A stretch of 64,000 nt of DNA. It comes from Aristolochia californica (taxonomy: Eukaryota > Streptophyta > Magnoliopsida > Piperales > Aristolochiaceae). The stretch is from NCBI GenBank assembly GCA_029961685.1, contig JARWKL010000009.1, positions 21,509,237 through 21,573,236 of the forward strand, read 5' to 3'. The stretch's first letter is position 1. Each line of letters opens with the position of its first letter. Made by a program: the position numbers and the translations under genes. Below the pieces are notes generated by a model that was given only the letters and a program-made list of their open reading frames with translations, made no database searches and was not told the DNA's origin. This document shows positions 39,796 through 52,685 of this stretch, one piece after another.

Positions 39796-41778
39796 CACTT
39801 GAGAATTTAATTAACGTTTGTTATTCACTTTAAAAGGTTTGGATCCATAGGTCATTTGCATTTTAACATGTTTCAAGCATGCATATCCATTTTTTAAAAC
39901 ATGTGTAGAAAAATCACTTTTTGATAAAATTCAAAGGAATTGGGGTTGTTGAACTAGTGGAATTTCCCAAACTTGGATAACAAACTTTTGTGTTCATTTG
40001 CGGTGTGTGAATAAATTTTATTTACTTAAATTTGTTATTTCTTTAATTTTGTTTCATTTCATTATGATCTATTTGCCTTTTATCTCTTTTTTGTATACGA
40101 GATGAAGGGAAAGATAAAACTAAAGTTTTTATTTAAGAAAAAACTATACATCTAAAATGAAATGAAAAATGCACAAATATAGAGAGAGATAATTCCAAAA
40201 AGTGTCTATAATTTTTAGGGATTTTAAACTCTTTTTAGTTTTTATATATCAGGTTTTGCAATTGTCAGGAAAAGGGGGAGGCAGAGGGAATTTTAACTGA
40301 GTGTTAACTCCCAATCCGTAAGTCATTCCTTACAAAAATATAGCCCATTACGCATGATAAATCACTTTACAATCATCTCTGGTCGTTAGGTCAGATTTTT
40401 GCAAATGGCAAAATAATGGCTTCTTTGACTCGGGTAAATATCCCACGCACGCTCACTTGAGAATTTAATGAGCGTTTGTTATTCTCTTTAAAAGGTTTGG
40501 ATCCATAGGTCATTTGCAACTTTAACATTTTTTAGAATGTGTGTAGAAAAATCTATATCGTATAAAATTCCAAGCTATTGGGGTTGTTGAAGTAGTGGAA
40601 TTTCCCAAACTTGGATAACCAAACTTTTTTGTTCATATGTGGTGTGTGAATAAATTTTCTTTAGTTACATTTGTTATTGTTTTGAATTTTTTCCATGCAT
40701 AAACTCTAAAACTTTCATTTCATTGTGATCTATTTGCCTTTTATCTCTTTTTTGTCTACAAGATGATGGGAAAAGTGAAAACTCAAGTTTTTATTTGAGA
40801 AAAAAGTAAACATCTAAAATGGAAATGCACAATGCACAAATGTATAGAGAGATATTTCCAAAAAATTTCTGTAATTTTTAGTTATTTTAAACTCTTTTTA
40901 GTTTTTATATATCAGGTTTTGTAATCATTAGGAAAAGGGGGAGGTGGGGGTATTTTTAACTGAGTGTTGATTCCCAATCCATAAGTCCTTCCTTACAAAA
41001 ATATAACCCGTTACACATGATAAATCACTTTACAATCATCTATGATCGTTAGGTCAGCTTTTTGTAAATGGGCAAAATAATGGCTTGTTTGACTCGGGTA
41101 AATATCCCACCGCATGTTCACATGAGAATTTAAGGAGAGTTTGTTATTCTCTTTAAAAGGTTTGGATCCATAGGTCACTTTCGTCTTTAAAATATTTCAA
41201 ACATGCATATCTATTTTTTAAAACATGTGTAGAAAAATCTCTTTCTTATAAAATTCCAAGCAATTAGGGTTGTTAAACTAGTGGAATTTCAAAAACTTGG
41301 ATAACAAAACTTTTGTGTTCATTTTCAGTGTGTGTTTTTCTTTACTTATATTTTTTATTGCATTAAATTTTTTCCATGCATAAACTCAACAATTTTCATT
41401 CGTTGTGATCTATTTGCTTTTTATCTCTTTTTTGTCTACGAGATGAAGGGAAAAGTGAAAACTCAAGTTTTGATTTAAGAAAAATGTATACAACTAAAAT
41501 TGAAATGCACAATGCACAAATGTTGAGAGAGATAATTTCAAAAAGTGTCTGTAATTTTTAATGATTTTAAACTCTTTTTAGTTTTTATATATCAGGTTTT
41601 ACAATCGTCGGGAAAAGAGGGAGGCGGGGGGATTTTTAACTGAGGGTTGACTCCCAATCCATAAGTCATTCCTTACAGAAATGTAGCCCATTACACATAA
41701 TAAATCACTTTAGAATCTTGTATGATTGTTAGGTCAGCTTTTTGTAAATGGGCAAAATAATGGCTTGTTTGACTCGGG

Positions 41779-41790
41779 TAAATTAAATAT
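41779..41790 (+). repeat. HOR B marker duplication TAAATTAAATAT, copy 2
   Basis: Same 5-bp duplication as at 30292 and 47911, in the unit at 41276. The distances are about 11,487 bp and 6,132 bp. Confidence 0.85.
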
Positions 41791-44700
41791 CCCACCGCAC
41801 GTTCACTTGAGAATTTAATATGTGTTGGTTATTCTCTTTATAAGGTTTGGATCGATAGGTCATTTTAATCTTTAACATGTTTCAAGCATGCTTTTCCATT
41901 TTTTAAAACATGTGTTGAAAAATCTCTTTCTTACAAAATTCCAAGCTATTGGGGTTGTTGAACTTGTGGAATTTCAAAAATGTGGATAACAAAACTTTTG
42001 AGGTCATTTATGTTGTGTGAATAAACTTTCTTTACTTACATTTGTTATTGGTTTAAATTTTTTTCCAAGCATAAACTTTAAAACTTTTATTTCGCAGTGA
42101 TCTATTTGCCTTTTATCCATTTTTTTCTACGAGATGAAGGGAAAGGTAAAAACTAAAGTTTTGATTTAAGAAAAAAGTATACATCTAAAATGGAAATGCA
42201 CAATGCACAAATGTAGAAAGAGATAATTACAAAAAGTGACTGTATTTTTTTGGGAATGTAAACTCTTTTTAGTTTTTATATATTAGGTTTTACAATCGTG
42301 AGGAAAAGGGGGAGGCGGGGACATTTTAAACTGAGTGTTGACTCCCAATCCATAAGTCATTCCTTACAAAAATATAGCCCGTTACACATAATAAATCACT
42401 TTAAAATCATCTATGATCCTTTGGTCAGCTTTTTGTAAATGGGCAAAATAATGACTTGTTTGACTCGGGGTAAATATCCCAGTGGCCGTTAACTTGAGAA
42501 TTTAATGAGCGTTTGTTATTCTCTTTAAAAGGTTTGGATCCATGGGTCATTTGCCTCTTTAACATGTTTCAAGCATGCATATTTATTTTTTAAAACATAA
42601 GTAGATAAATTTCTATCTTATAAAATTCCAAGCTATTGGGGTTGTTGCACTAGTGGAATTTCCCGAACTGGGATTACAAAACTTTTGTGTTCAATTGTGG
42701 TGTGTGAGTAATTTTTCTTTACTTACATTTTTTTTGCTTTAAATTTTTTCCATGCATAAACTCTGAAATTTTCATTTCATTGTGTTCTATTTGCCATTTA
42801 TCTCTTTTTTGTCTACGAGATGAAGGGAAAAGTGGAAACTCTTGTTTTGATTTCTGAAAAATGTATACATCTATAATGGAAATGCACAATGCTCAAATGT
42901 AATGAGTGATAATTCCAAAAAGTGTCCGTAGTTTTTAGGGATTTTCAACTCTTTTTAGTTTTTATATATCAAGTTTTGCAATCGACGAGAAAAGGGGGAG
43001 GCAGGGGATTTTGAACTGAATGTCAACTCCCAATCCATAAGTCATTCATTAGAAAAATATAGCCCATTACGTATGATAAATCACTTTACAATCATCTATG
43101 ATCATGAGGTCAACTTTTTGTAAATAGGCAAAATAATACCTTGTATGACTCGGATAAATATCCCACTGCACGTTCACTTGAGAATTTAATGAGCGTTTGT
43201 TATTCACTATAAAATGATTGGATCCAAAGGTCATTTGTATCTTTAACATGTTCCAAGCATGCATATCCATTTATTAAAAAATGTGTAGAGAAATCTCTTT
43301 CTTAAAAAACTCCTAGCAATTGGGGTTGTTGAACTAGTGGAATTTCCCAAACTTGGATAACAAAACTTTTGAGTTCATTTGTGGTGTATGAATAAATTTT
43401 CTTTACTTAAATTTGTTATTGCTTTAAATATTTTCTACGCATAAACACTAAAATTTTCATTTCGCTGTGATCTATTTGCCTTTTATCTCTTTTTTTTCGA
43501 CGAGATGAAGGGAAAAGTGAAAACTCAAGTTTAGATTAAAAAAACGTATACATCTTAAATGGAAATGCACAATGCACAAATGTACGGTGAGTTAATTCCA
43601 AAAGGTGTTTGTAATTTTTAGGGATTGTGAACTCTTTTTAGTTTTTATATATCATGTTTTGCAATCGTTGGGAAAAGGGGGAGGCACGAGATTTTTAACT
43701 GAGTGTTGACTCCCATCCCATAAGTCATTCCTTACAAAAATATAGCCCGTTACTCATGATAAATCACTTTACAATTATCTACGATCGTTAGGTCAACTTT
43801 TTGTAAATGGGCAAAATAATGGCTTGTTTGACTCGGGTAAATATGCCAATACACGTTCACTTGAGAATTTAATGAGCGTTTGTTATTCTCTTTAGATCCA
43901 TACGTCATTTGCATCTTTAACATGTTTCAAGCATGCTTATTTAGGGATTTTTTAAAACATGTGTAGAAAAATCTTTCTAGTAAAATTCCAAACTATTAGG
44001 GTTGTACAACTAGTGGAATTTCCCAAACTTGGATAACAAAACTTTGGTGTTCATTTGTGGTGTGTGAATAAATTTTCTTTACATACATTTGTTAATGCTT
44101 TAAATTTTTTCCCTGCATAAACTCTAAAATTTTCGTTTCGTTGTGACCTATTTGCCTTTTATCTCTTTTTTGTTTACGAGATGAAGGGAAAAGTGAAAAC
44201 TCAAGTTTTGATTTAAAAAAAAAAGTATATATCTAAAATAGAAATTCACAATTCTCAAATGTAGAGAGATATAATTAGAAAAATTGTCTATAATTTTTAG
44301 GGATTGTAAACTCTTTTTAGTTTTTATATATCAGGTTTTGCAATCGCTGGGAAAAGGGGGAGGCGGGGGATTTTTAACTGAGTGTTGACTCCCAATCCAG
44401 AAGTCATTCCTTAAAAAAAATATAGCCCGTTACGCATGACAAATCACTTTACAATCAACTATGATCGTTACGTTAGCATTTTGTAAATGGGCAAAATAAT
44501 TGTTTGTTTGACTCGGGTAAATATCCCACCGCACGTTCACGTGAGAATTTAATACAAATTTGTTATTCTCTTTAAAAGGTTTTGATCCATAGGTCATTTG
44601 TATCTTTAACATGTTTCAATCATGCATATCCATTTTTTAAAACACGTGTAGACAAATCTCATTCTTAAAAAATTCCAAGCTACTGAGGTTGTTGAACTAG

Positions 44701-46339
44701 TGGAATTTCCCAATCTTGGATAACAATACTTTTGTGATCTTTTGTGGTGTTTGAATAAATTTTCTTTACTTACATTTATTTTTTATTTAATTTTTTTCAG
44801 GCATTAACTCTGAAATTTTCATTTAGTTGTGATCTATTTGCCTTTTATCTCTTTTTTGTCTACGAGATGAAGGGACAAGTGAAAACTCAAGTTTTTATTT
44901 AAGAAAAAAGTATACATCTAAATTGGAAATGCACATTGCACAAATGTAGAGAGACATAATTCCAAAAAGTTTCTGTAATATTTAGGGATTTTAAACTCTT
45001 TTTCATTTTTATATATCATGTTTTGCAATCGTCGGGAAAAGGGGGAGTCAGGGGGATTTTGAACTTAGTGTTGACTCCCAATCCATAAGTCATTCCATAC
45101 AAAAATATATCTTGTTACGCATAATAAATCACTTTACAATCATCTATGATCGTTAGGTTAGCTTTTTGTAAGTGGGCAAAATAATGCTTATTTGACACTG
45201 GTAAATATACCACCGCACGTTCACTTGACAATTTAATGAGCGAGAGATTATTCTGTTTAAAGGGTTTGGATCCTTAGGTCATTTGCATATTTAACATGTT
45301 TCTAGCATGCATATCTATTTTGAAAAACATTTATAGAAAAATCTCTTTCTCAAAAAAATCCAAGCTATTGGGGATGTTGAACTAGTGGAATTTCCCAAAC
45401 TTGGATAACTAAACTTTTGTGTTCATTTGTGGTGGGTGAATAAATTTTCTTTACTTATGTTTTTTATTTCTTAAAATTTTTTCCTTTCTTAAAGTCTAAA
45501 ATTTTCATTTCGTTGAGATATATTTGCTTTTTATCTCTTTTTTTGTCTACGCGATGAAGGGAAAAGTTAAAACTCAAGTTTTGATTTAATCAAAAAGTAT
45601 ACATCTAAATAGGAAATACACAATGCACAAATGTTGAGAGACATAATTCCAAAAAGTGTCTATAATTTTTAGGGATTTCAAACTCTTTTTAGTTTTTATA
45701 TATAAGGATTTGCAATCTTTGGGAAAAGGGGGTGGCGTGGGGATTTTTAACTGAGTGTTGACTCCCAATCCATAAGTCATTCCTTAAAAAAATATAGCCC
45801 GTTACACATGATAAATCACATTACAATCATCCATTATCATTAGGTCATATTTTTGTAAATGGGCAAAATACTGGCTTGTTTGACTCAAATAAATATCCCA
45901 CTGCACGTTCACTTGAGAATTTAATGAGAGTTTTGTATTCACTTTAAAATGTTTGGATCAATAGGTAATTTGCATTTTAACATGTTTCAAGCATGCATGT
46001 CCATTTTTTAAAACATGCGTAGAAAAATCACTTTCTTATGTAATTCCAACCTAATGGGGTTGTTGAACTAGTGGAATTTTCCAAACTTGGATAACAAAAC
46101 TTTTGTGTTCATTTGTGGTGTGTGAATAAATTTTCTTTACTTTCATTTGTTACTTCTTTAAAAATTTTCAATGCATAAACTCTAAAATTTTCATTTCGTT
46201 GTGATCTATCTGCCTTTTATCTCTTTTTTGTCTACGAGGTGAAGGGAAAAGATAAAATTAAAGTTTTGATTGAAGAAAAAAGTATACATCTAAAATGGAA
46301 ATGCACAATGCACAAATGTAGAGAGAGATAATTCCAAAA

Positions 46340-46751
46340 AGTGTCTGTAATTTTAAGGGATAGTAAACTCTTTTAAGTTTTTATATATCAGGTCTTGCAA
46401 TAGTCACGTAAAGGGGAAGGCAAGGGGATTTTTAATTGAGTGTTGACTCCCAATTCATAAGTCATTCCTTACAAAAATATAGCCCATTATGCATGATAAA
46501 TCACTTTACAATCATCTATGATCGTTAGGTCAGCTTTTTGTAAATGGACAAAATAATGGCTTTTTTGACTCGGGTAAATATCCCACCGCACATTCACTTG
46601 AGAATTTAATGAATGTTTTTTATTCTCTTTAAAAGGTTTGGATCCTTAGGTCATTTGCATCTTTAACATGTTTCAAGCATGCTGATCCATTTTTTAAAAC
46701 ATCTGCAGAAAAAAAATTTTCTTTTAAAATTCCAAGCTATTGGGGTTGTTG
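46340..46751 (+). repeat. Right half of monomer 70, source or copy of a local patch
   Basis: It carries private variants CACGTAAAGGGGAAGGCA (46405), CCCAATTCATAAGTC, GCATGCTGATCC and ACATCTGCAG (a PstI site). All of these recur at 48335-48747, three units downstream. Confidence 0.78.
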
Positions 46752-47910
46752 AACTAGTGGAATTTCCCAAACTTGGATAAAAAAACATTTGTGTTCATTT
46801 GTGGTGTGTTAATAAATTTTCTTTACTTACATTTGTTATTGATTTGAATTTTTTCCATGCATAAACTCTAAAACTTTCATTTCATTGTGATCTATTTGCC
46901 TTTTATCTCTTTTTTCTCTACAAGATGAAGGGAAAAGTGAAAACTCAAGTTTTGATTTAAGAAAAAAGTTTACATCTAAAATGGAAAAGCAAAATGCACA
47001 AATGTAGAGAGAGATAATTCCAAAATGTCACTGTAATTTTTAGGGGTTTTAAACTCTTTTTAGTTTTTATATATCTTGTTTTGCAATCGTCGTGAAAAGG
47101 GCAACCCATATACCATTCCTTACAAAAATATAGCCGGTTATGCATAACTAATCACTTTACAATCATCTTTGTTTGTTAGGTCAGCTCTTTGTAAATAGGC
47201 AAAATATTGGCTTGTTTGACTCGGGTAAATATCCTACCACACTTTCACTTGAGAGTTTAATGAGCGTTTGTCATTCTCTTTAAAAGGATTGGATCCATAG
47301 GTCGTTTTCGTCTTTAGCTTGTTTCAAACATGCATATCCATTTTTTAAAACAAATGTAGAAAAATCTTTTTCTTATAAAATTCCGAGCTATTGGGGTTGT
47401 TGAACTAGTGGAATTTCCCAAACTTGGATAACAAAACTTTTGTGTTCATTTGCGGTGTGTGAATAATTTTTATTTACTTATATTTTTATTGCATTAAATT
47501 TTTTCCATGCATAAACTCTAAAATTTTCATTTCGTTGTGATCTATTTGCCTTTTATCTCTTTTTTGTCTACGAGAAGAAGGGAAAAGTGAAAACTCAAGT
47601 TTTGATTTAAGAAAAAAGTTTACATCTAAAATTGAAATGCACAATGCACAAATGTAGAGAGATATAATTCAAATAAGTGTCAATAATTTTTAATGATTTT
47701 AAACTCTTTTTAGTTTTTATAAGTCAGGTTTTGCAATTGTCGGGAAAAGGGGGAGGCGGCGCAATTTTTAACTGAGAGTTGACTCCTAATCCATAAGTCA
47801 TTCATTACAAAAATGTAGCCCGTTACACATAATAAATCACTTTATAATCAACTATGATCCTTAGGTCAGTTTTTTGTTAATGGGCAAAATAATGGCTTGT
47901 TTGACTCGGG

Positions 47911-47922
47911 TAAATTAAATAT
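47911..47922 (+). repeat. HOR B marker duplication TAAATTAAATAT, copy 3
   Basis: Third occurrence of the same private duplication, in the unit at 47403. It confirms the register of HOR copy 3. Confidence 0.85.
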
Positions 47923-48334
47923 CCCACTGCACGTTCAGTTGAGAATTTAATGAGCGTTTGTTATTGTCTTTAAAAGGTTTGGATCCACAGGTCATTTGCA
48001 TCTTTAACATGTTTCAAGCATGCATTTCCATTTTTTAAAACATGTGTTGAAAAATTTCTTTCTTATTAAATTCCAAGCTATTGGGGTTGTTGAACTAGTG
48101 AAGTTTCCCATACTTGGATAAAAAAACTTGTGAGTTCATTTGTGGTGTGTGAATAAATTTTTTCAAAGCATAAAATCTAAAACTTTCATTTTGTTGAGAT
48201 CTATTTGCCTTTTATCTTTTTTTTTTTTCTATGAGATGAAGGGAAAAGTAAAAACTAAAGTTTTGATTTAAGAAAAAAGTATAAATCTAAAATGGAATTG
48301 CACAATGCACAAATATAGAGAGAGATAATTCCAA

Positions 48335-48747
48335 AAAATGTCTATAATTTTTAGGGATAGTAATCTCTTTTAAGTTTTTATATATCAAGTCCTGCAATCG
48401 TCACGTAAAGGGGAAGGCAGGGGATTTTTAATTGAGTATTGACTCCCAATTCATAAGTCATTCCTTACAAAAATATAGCATGTTATGCATAATAAATCAC
48501 TTTACAATCATCTATGATCGTTAGGTCAGCTTTTTGTAAATGGGCAAAATAATGGCTTGTTTAACTCGGGTAAATATCCTACCGCACGTTCACTTGAGAA
48601 TTTAATGAATGTTTGTTATTCTCTTTAAAATGTTTGGATCGTTAGGTCACTTGCATCTTTAACATGTTTCAAGCATGCTGATCCATTTTTTAAAACATCT
48701 GCAGAAAAATCTTTTTCTTTTAAAATTCCAAGCTATTGGGGTTGCTG
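48335..48747 (+). repeat. Right half of monomer 73, patched from monomer 70-like sequence
   Basis: The left half of the unit at 48093 matches the units at 41961 and 30473 (GTAAAAACTAAAG). The right half instead matches 46340-46751, including CACGTAAAGGGGAAGGCA at 48402 and ACATCTGCAG. The switch point lies between about 48270 and 48350. Confidence 0.75.
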
Positions 48748-50100
48748 AACTAGTGGAATTTCCCAAACTTGGATAACCAAACTTTTGAGTTCATTTGTGG
48801 TGTGTGAAAATTTTTTATTTACATACATTTGTTATTGCTTTAAATGTTTTCCAAGCATCAACTCTAAAACTTTCATTTTGTTGTGATCTATTTTTCTTTT
48901 ATTTCTTTTTTGTCTACGAGATGATGGAAAAGTTAAAACTCAAGTTTTGATTTAAGAAAAAAATTTACGTCTAAAATGGAGATGCACAATGCACAAATGT
49001 AGAGAGAGATAATTCCAAAATGTGTTTGTAATTTTTAGGGATTCTAAATTATTTTTAGCTTTTATATATCAGGTTTTGCAATCGTCGAGAAATGGGGGAG
49101 GAGGGGGATTTTTAACTTAGTGTTGACTCCCAATCCATAAGTCATTCCTTACAAAAATATAGCCCGTTACGCATGATAAATCACTTTACAATCATCTATG
49201 ATCGTTAGGTCAGCTTTTTGTAAATGGGCAAAATAATGGCTTTTTTGACTCGGGTAAATATCCCACCGCATGTTCACTTGAGAATTTAATGAGCGTTTGT
49301 TTTGGATCCATAGGTCATTTGCATGTTCAACATGTTTCAAGCATGCATTTATATTTTTTAAAACGTGTTTAGAAAAATCTCTTTCTTATAAAATTACAAG
49401 CTATTAGGGTTGTTAAACTACTGGAATTTCCCAAACTTGGATAACAATGCTTTTGTTTTTATTTGCGTTGTGTGAATAATTTTTCTTTACTTAAATTTGT
49501 TATTACATTAAATTTTTTCCATGTTTAAAATCTTAGATTTTCATTTCATTGTGATCTCTTTGCTTTTTATCTCTTTTTTGTCTACGTGATGAAGGGAAAA
49601 GTGAAAACTCAAGTTTTGATTTAAGAAAAAAATATACATAAAAAATTGAAATGCACAGTACACAAATGTAGAGAGATAATTCCAAAAACTGTCTATAATT
49701 TTTAGGGATTTTAAAATCTTTTTTAGTTTTTGTATATAAGGTTTTGCAATCGTCGGGAAAAGGGGGACCCAGGGGGATTTTTAATAGAGTGTTGACTCCC
49801 AATCCATAAGTCATTCCTTACAAAAATATAGCCCATTACACTTGATAAATCACTTTACAATCATCTATGATCGTTAGGTCAGCTTTTTTTAAATGAGCAA
49901 AATAATGCCTTGTTTGACTCGAGTAAATATCCCATCGCACATTGACTTGAGAATTTAATGAGCGTTTGTTATTCTCTTTAAAAGGTTTGGATCCATGAGT
50001 CGTTTCCATCTTTAACATGTTTCAAACAAGTATATCCATTTTTTAAAACAAGTGTAGAAAAATCTCTTTCATATAAAATTCCTAGCTAATTGGGTAGTTG
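48748..50100 (+). repeat. Monomers 74-75
   Basis: Units begin at 48748 and 49416. The first (668 bp) lacks about 16 bp near 49302, where GCGTTTGTT joins TTGGATCC. Its CCAAGCATCAACTCTAAAAC variant resembles the units at 30473 and 31155. Confidence 0.85.
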
Positions 50101-50782
50101 AACTGGTGGAATTTCCCAAACTTGGATAACAAATTTTTGTGTTCATTTGTGGTGTGTGAATAATTTTCTTTTCAAACATTTATTATTGGTTTAAATGTTT
50201 TCCATGCATAAACTCTAAAAGTTTCATTTCGTTGTGATCTACTTTCCTTTTATCTCTTTTTTGTCTATGAGATGAAGGGAACAGTGAAAACTCAAATTTT
50301 AATTTAGTAAAAAGTTATATATAGAAAATTGAAATGCACAATGAAAAAATGTAGAGAATGATAATTCCAAAAAGTTTCTGTAATTTTTAGGGATGGTAAA
50401 TTCTTTTTAGTTTTTTTATATCTAATTTTCCAATCGTTGGAAAATGAGGGAGGCGGGGGGTTTTAAACTGAATGTAGACACCCAATCCATAAGTCATTCC
50501 TTACAAAAATAGAGCCCGTTACGCATGATAAATCACTTTACAATCAAATATGATCGTTAGGTCAGTTTTTTTTAAATGGGAAAAATAATGGCTTTTCTGA
50601 CTCGGGTAAATATCCCACTGCATGTTCAGTTGACCATTTAATGAGCATTTGTTGTTCTCTTTAAAAGGATTGGATCCATAGGTCATTTTCAACTTTAACA
50701 TGTTTCAAGCATGCATATCCATTTTTTAAAACATGTGTAGAAAATCTCTTTCTAATAAAACTCCAAGCTATTGGGGTTGTTG

Positions 50783-51334
50783 AACTAGTGGAATTTCCCA
50801 AACTTGGATAACAAAACTTTTGTGTTCATTTGCGGTGTGTGAATAATTTTTCTTTACTCACCTTTGTTATTGTATTAAATTTTTTCGATGCATAAACTCT
50901 AAAAGTTTCATTTCCTTGTGATCTATTTCCCTTTTATATCTTTTTTGTCGACAAGATGAAGGGAACAGTGAAAACTCAAGTTTTGATTTAAGAAAAAATT
51001 ATACCCCAAAAATTAAACTAAGTGTAGACTCCCAATCCATAAGTCATTCATTACAAAAAATAGAACCCGTTACGCATGATAAATCACTTTACAATCTTCT
51101 ATGATCGTTAGGTCAGCTTTTTGTAAATGGGAAAAACAATAGCTCTTTTGACTCGGGTAAATATTCCACCGCACGTTCACTTGATCATTTAATGAGCATT
51201 TTCTATTATCTTTAAAAGGATTGGATCCGTAGGTCATTTTCATCTTTACCATGTTTTAAGCATGCATATCCAATTTTTCAAACATGTGTAGATATATCTC
51301 TTTCTAATCAAATTCCATGCTATTAGGGTTGTTG
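50783..51334 (+). repeat. Short monomer 77 (552 bp), ~130-bp deletion
   Basis: At about 51001-51020 ATACCCCAAAAATTAAAC joins TAAGTGTAGACTCCC. The CACAATGCAC block and the whole G-rich box are lost. Confidence 0.82.
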
Positions 51335-51999
51335 AACTAGTGGAATTTCCAAAATTTGGACAACAAAACTTTTGTGTTCATTTGCAGTGTGTGAGTAATT
51401 TTTCTTTACTTAAATTTCTTATTGCTTTAAATTTTTTCCATGCATAAACTCTAAAATTTTCATTACGTTGTGATCTATTTGCCTTTTATCTCTTTTTTGT
51501 CTACGAGATGAAGGGAAAAGTGAAAACTCAAGTTTTGATTTAAGAAAAAAGTAAACATCTAAAATGGAAATGAACAATGCAAAAATGTAGAGAAAGATAA
51601 TTCCAAAAAGTTTTCGTAATTTTTAGGGATTGTAAACACTTTTTAGTTTTTATATATCTGGTTTTCCAATCGTCGGGAAAATGCTGAGTGTAGATTGCCA
51701 ATCCATAAGTCATTCCTTACAAAAATAGAGCCCGTTATGCATGATAAATCACTTTACAATCATCTATGATCTTTAGGTCAGCTTTTTGTAAATGGGAAAA
51801 ATAATGGCTCTTTTGATTAGGGTAAATATCCCACTACACGTTCACTTGATCATTTAATGAGCATTTTCTATTCTCTTTAAAAGGATTGGATCCATAGGTC
51901 ATTTGCATCTTTAACATGTTTCAAGCATGCATATCCATTTTTTCAAACATGTGTAGAAAAATCACTTTCTAATAAAATTCCATGCTACTGGGGTTGTTG
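51335..51999 (+). repeat. Monomer 78 (665 bp) missing part of the G-rich box
   Basis: At 51676-51690 GGGAAAATG joins CTGAGTGTAG, so the right part of the G-rich box and ATTTTTAA are missing. Confidence 0.78.
51523..51536 (+). repeat. Short palindrome AAAACTCAAGTTTT (example)
   Basis: Six-base arms around a CA centre. It occurs in most units about 210 bp after the unit start, just after the GGGAAAAGTG segment. It is missing in units that lost this part. It may be only composition, but it is kept in most copies. Confidence 0.55.
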
Positions 52000-52685
52000 A
52001 ACTAGTGGAATTTCCAAAACTTGGATAACAAAACTTTTGTGTACATTTGCGGTGTGTGAATACTTTTTCTTTAATAACATTTTTTATTGCATTAAATTTT
52101 TACCATGCATAAACTCTAAAAGTTTCATTTCGTTGTGATCCATTTACCTTTTATCTCTTTTTTGTCTACGAGATGGAGGGAACAGTGAAAACTCCAAGTT
52201 TTCATTTAAGAAAAAATTATACTTCAAGCATTGAAATGCACAATGCAAAAATGTAGAAAAAGATAATGCCAAAAAGTGTATGTAATTTTTAGGGAATGTA
52301 AACTCTTTTTAGTTTTTATATATTTGGTTTTCCATTCGTCCGGAAAAGGGGGAGGTGGGGGATTTTTAACTGAGTGTAGACTCCCAATCCATAAGTCATT
52401 CCTTAAATAAATAGAGCCCATAATGCATGATAAATCATTTTACAATCATCTATGATCGTTAGGTCAACTTTTTGTAAATGGGAAAAATAATGGCTCTTTT
52501 GACTCAGATAAATATCCCACCGCACGTTCACTTGATCATTTAATGAGCATTTGTTATTCTCTTTAAAAGGTTTGGATCCATAGGTCATTTGCATCTTTAA
52601 CATGTTTCAAGAATGCATATCCATTTTTTAAAACAAGTGTAAAAAAATCTGTTCCTAATAAAATTCCATGCTATAGGGGTTGTTG

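Larger units (their letters stand above)
38592..44694 (+). repeat. HOR type B, copy 2 (nine monomers)
   Basis: Units begin at 38592, 39278, 39952, 40590, 41276, 41961, 42648, 43332 and 44008. The order of markers matches copy 3 at an offset of about 6.1 kb: CCCAATCTTGGATAACAATAC (38598 and 44701, 6103 bp apart), GGATAACTAAAC (39300 and 45402), AGATAAAA(C/T)TAAAG, CAAGATGA(T/A)GGG, TAAATTAAATAT, and GGTAAAAACTAAAG or GTAAAAACTAAAG. The unit at 39952 is 638 bp with losses near 40050 and 40530. Confidence 0.82.
44695..48747 (+). repeat. HOR type B, copy 3 (six monomers, incomplete)
   Basis: Units begin at 44695, 45380, 46066, 46752, 47403 and 48093. It follows copy 2 directly, so these two HOR units are in tandem. 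The correspondence holds through the unit at 48093, whose right half is replaced (see 48335-48747). The unit at 46752 is 651 bp because a join near 47101-47105 (AAAAGGGCAACCCATA) has removed most of the G-rich box and its right flank. The unit at 48093 is 655 bp with a loss near 48162. Confidence 0.8.
50101..52685 (+). repeat. Local subfamily, monomers 76-79
   Basis: Units begin at 50101, 50783, 51335 and 52000. They share GTGTAGA in place of GTGTTGA before CTCCCAATCC (first unit ATGTAGA). They also share AATAGAGCCC or AATAGAACCC in place of AATATAGCCC, and TGA(T/C)CATTTAATGAGCAT in place of GAGAATTTAATGAGCG. This combination was not noticed elsewhere as a set, so the four units arose by local amplification of one variant. 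Confidence 0.82.
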
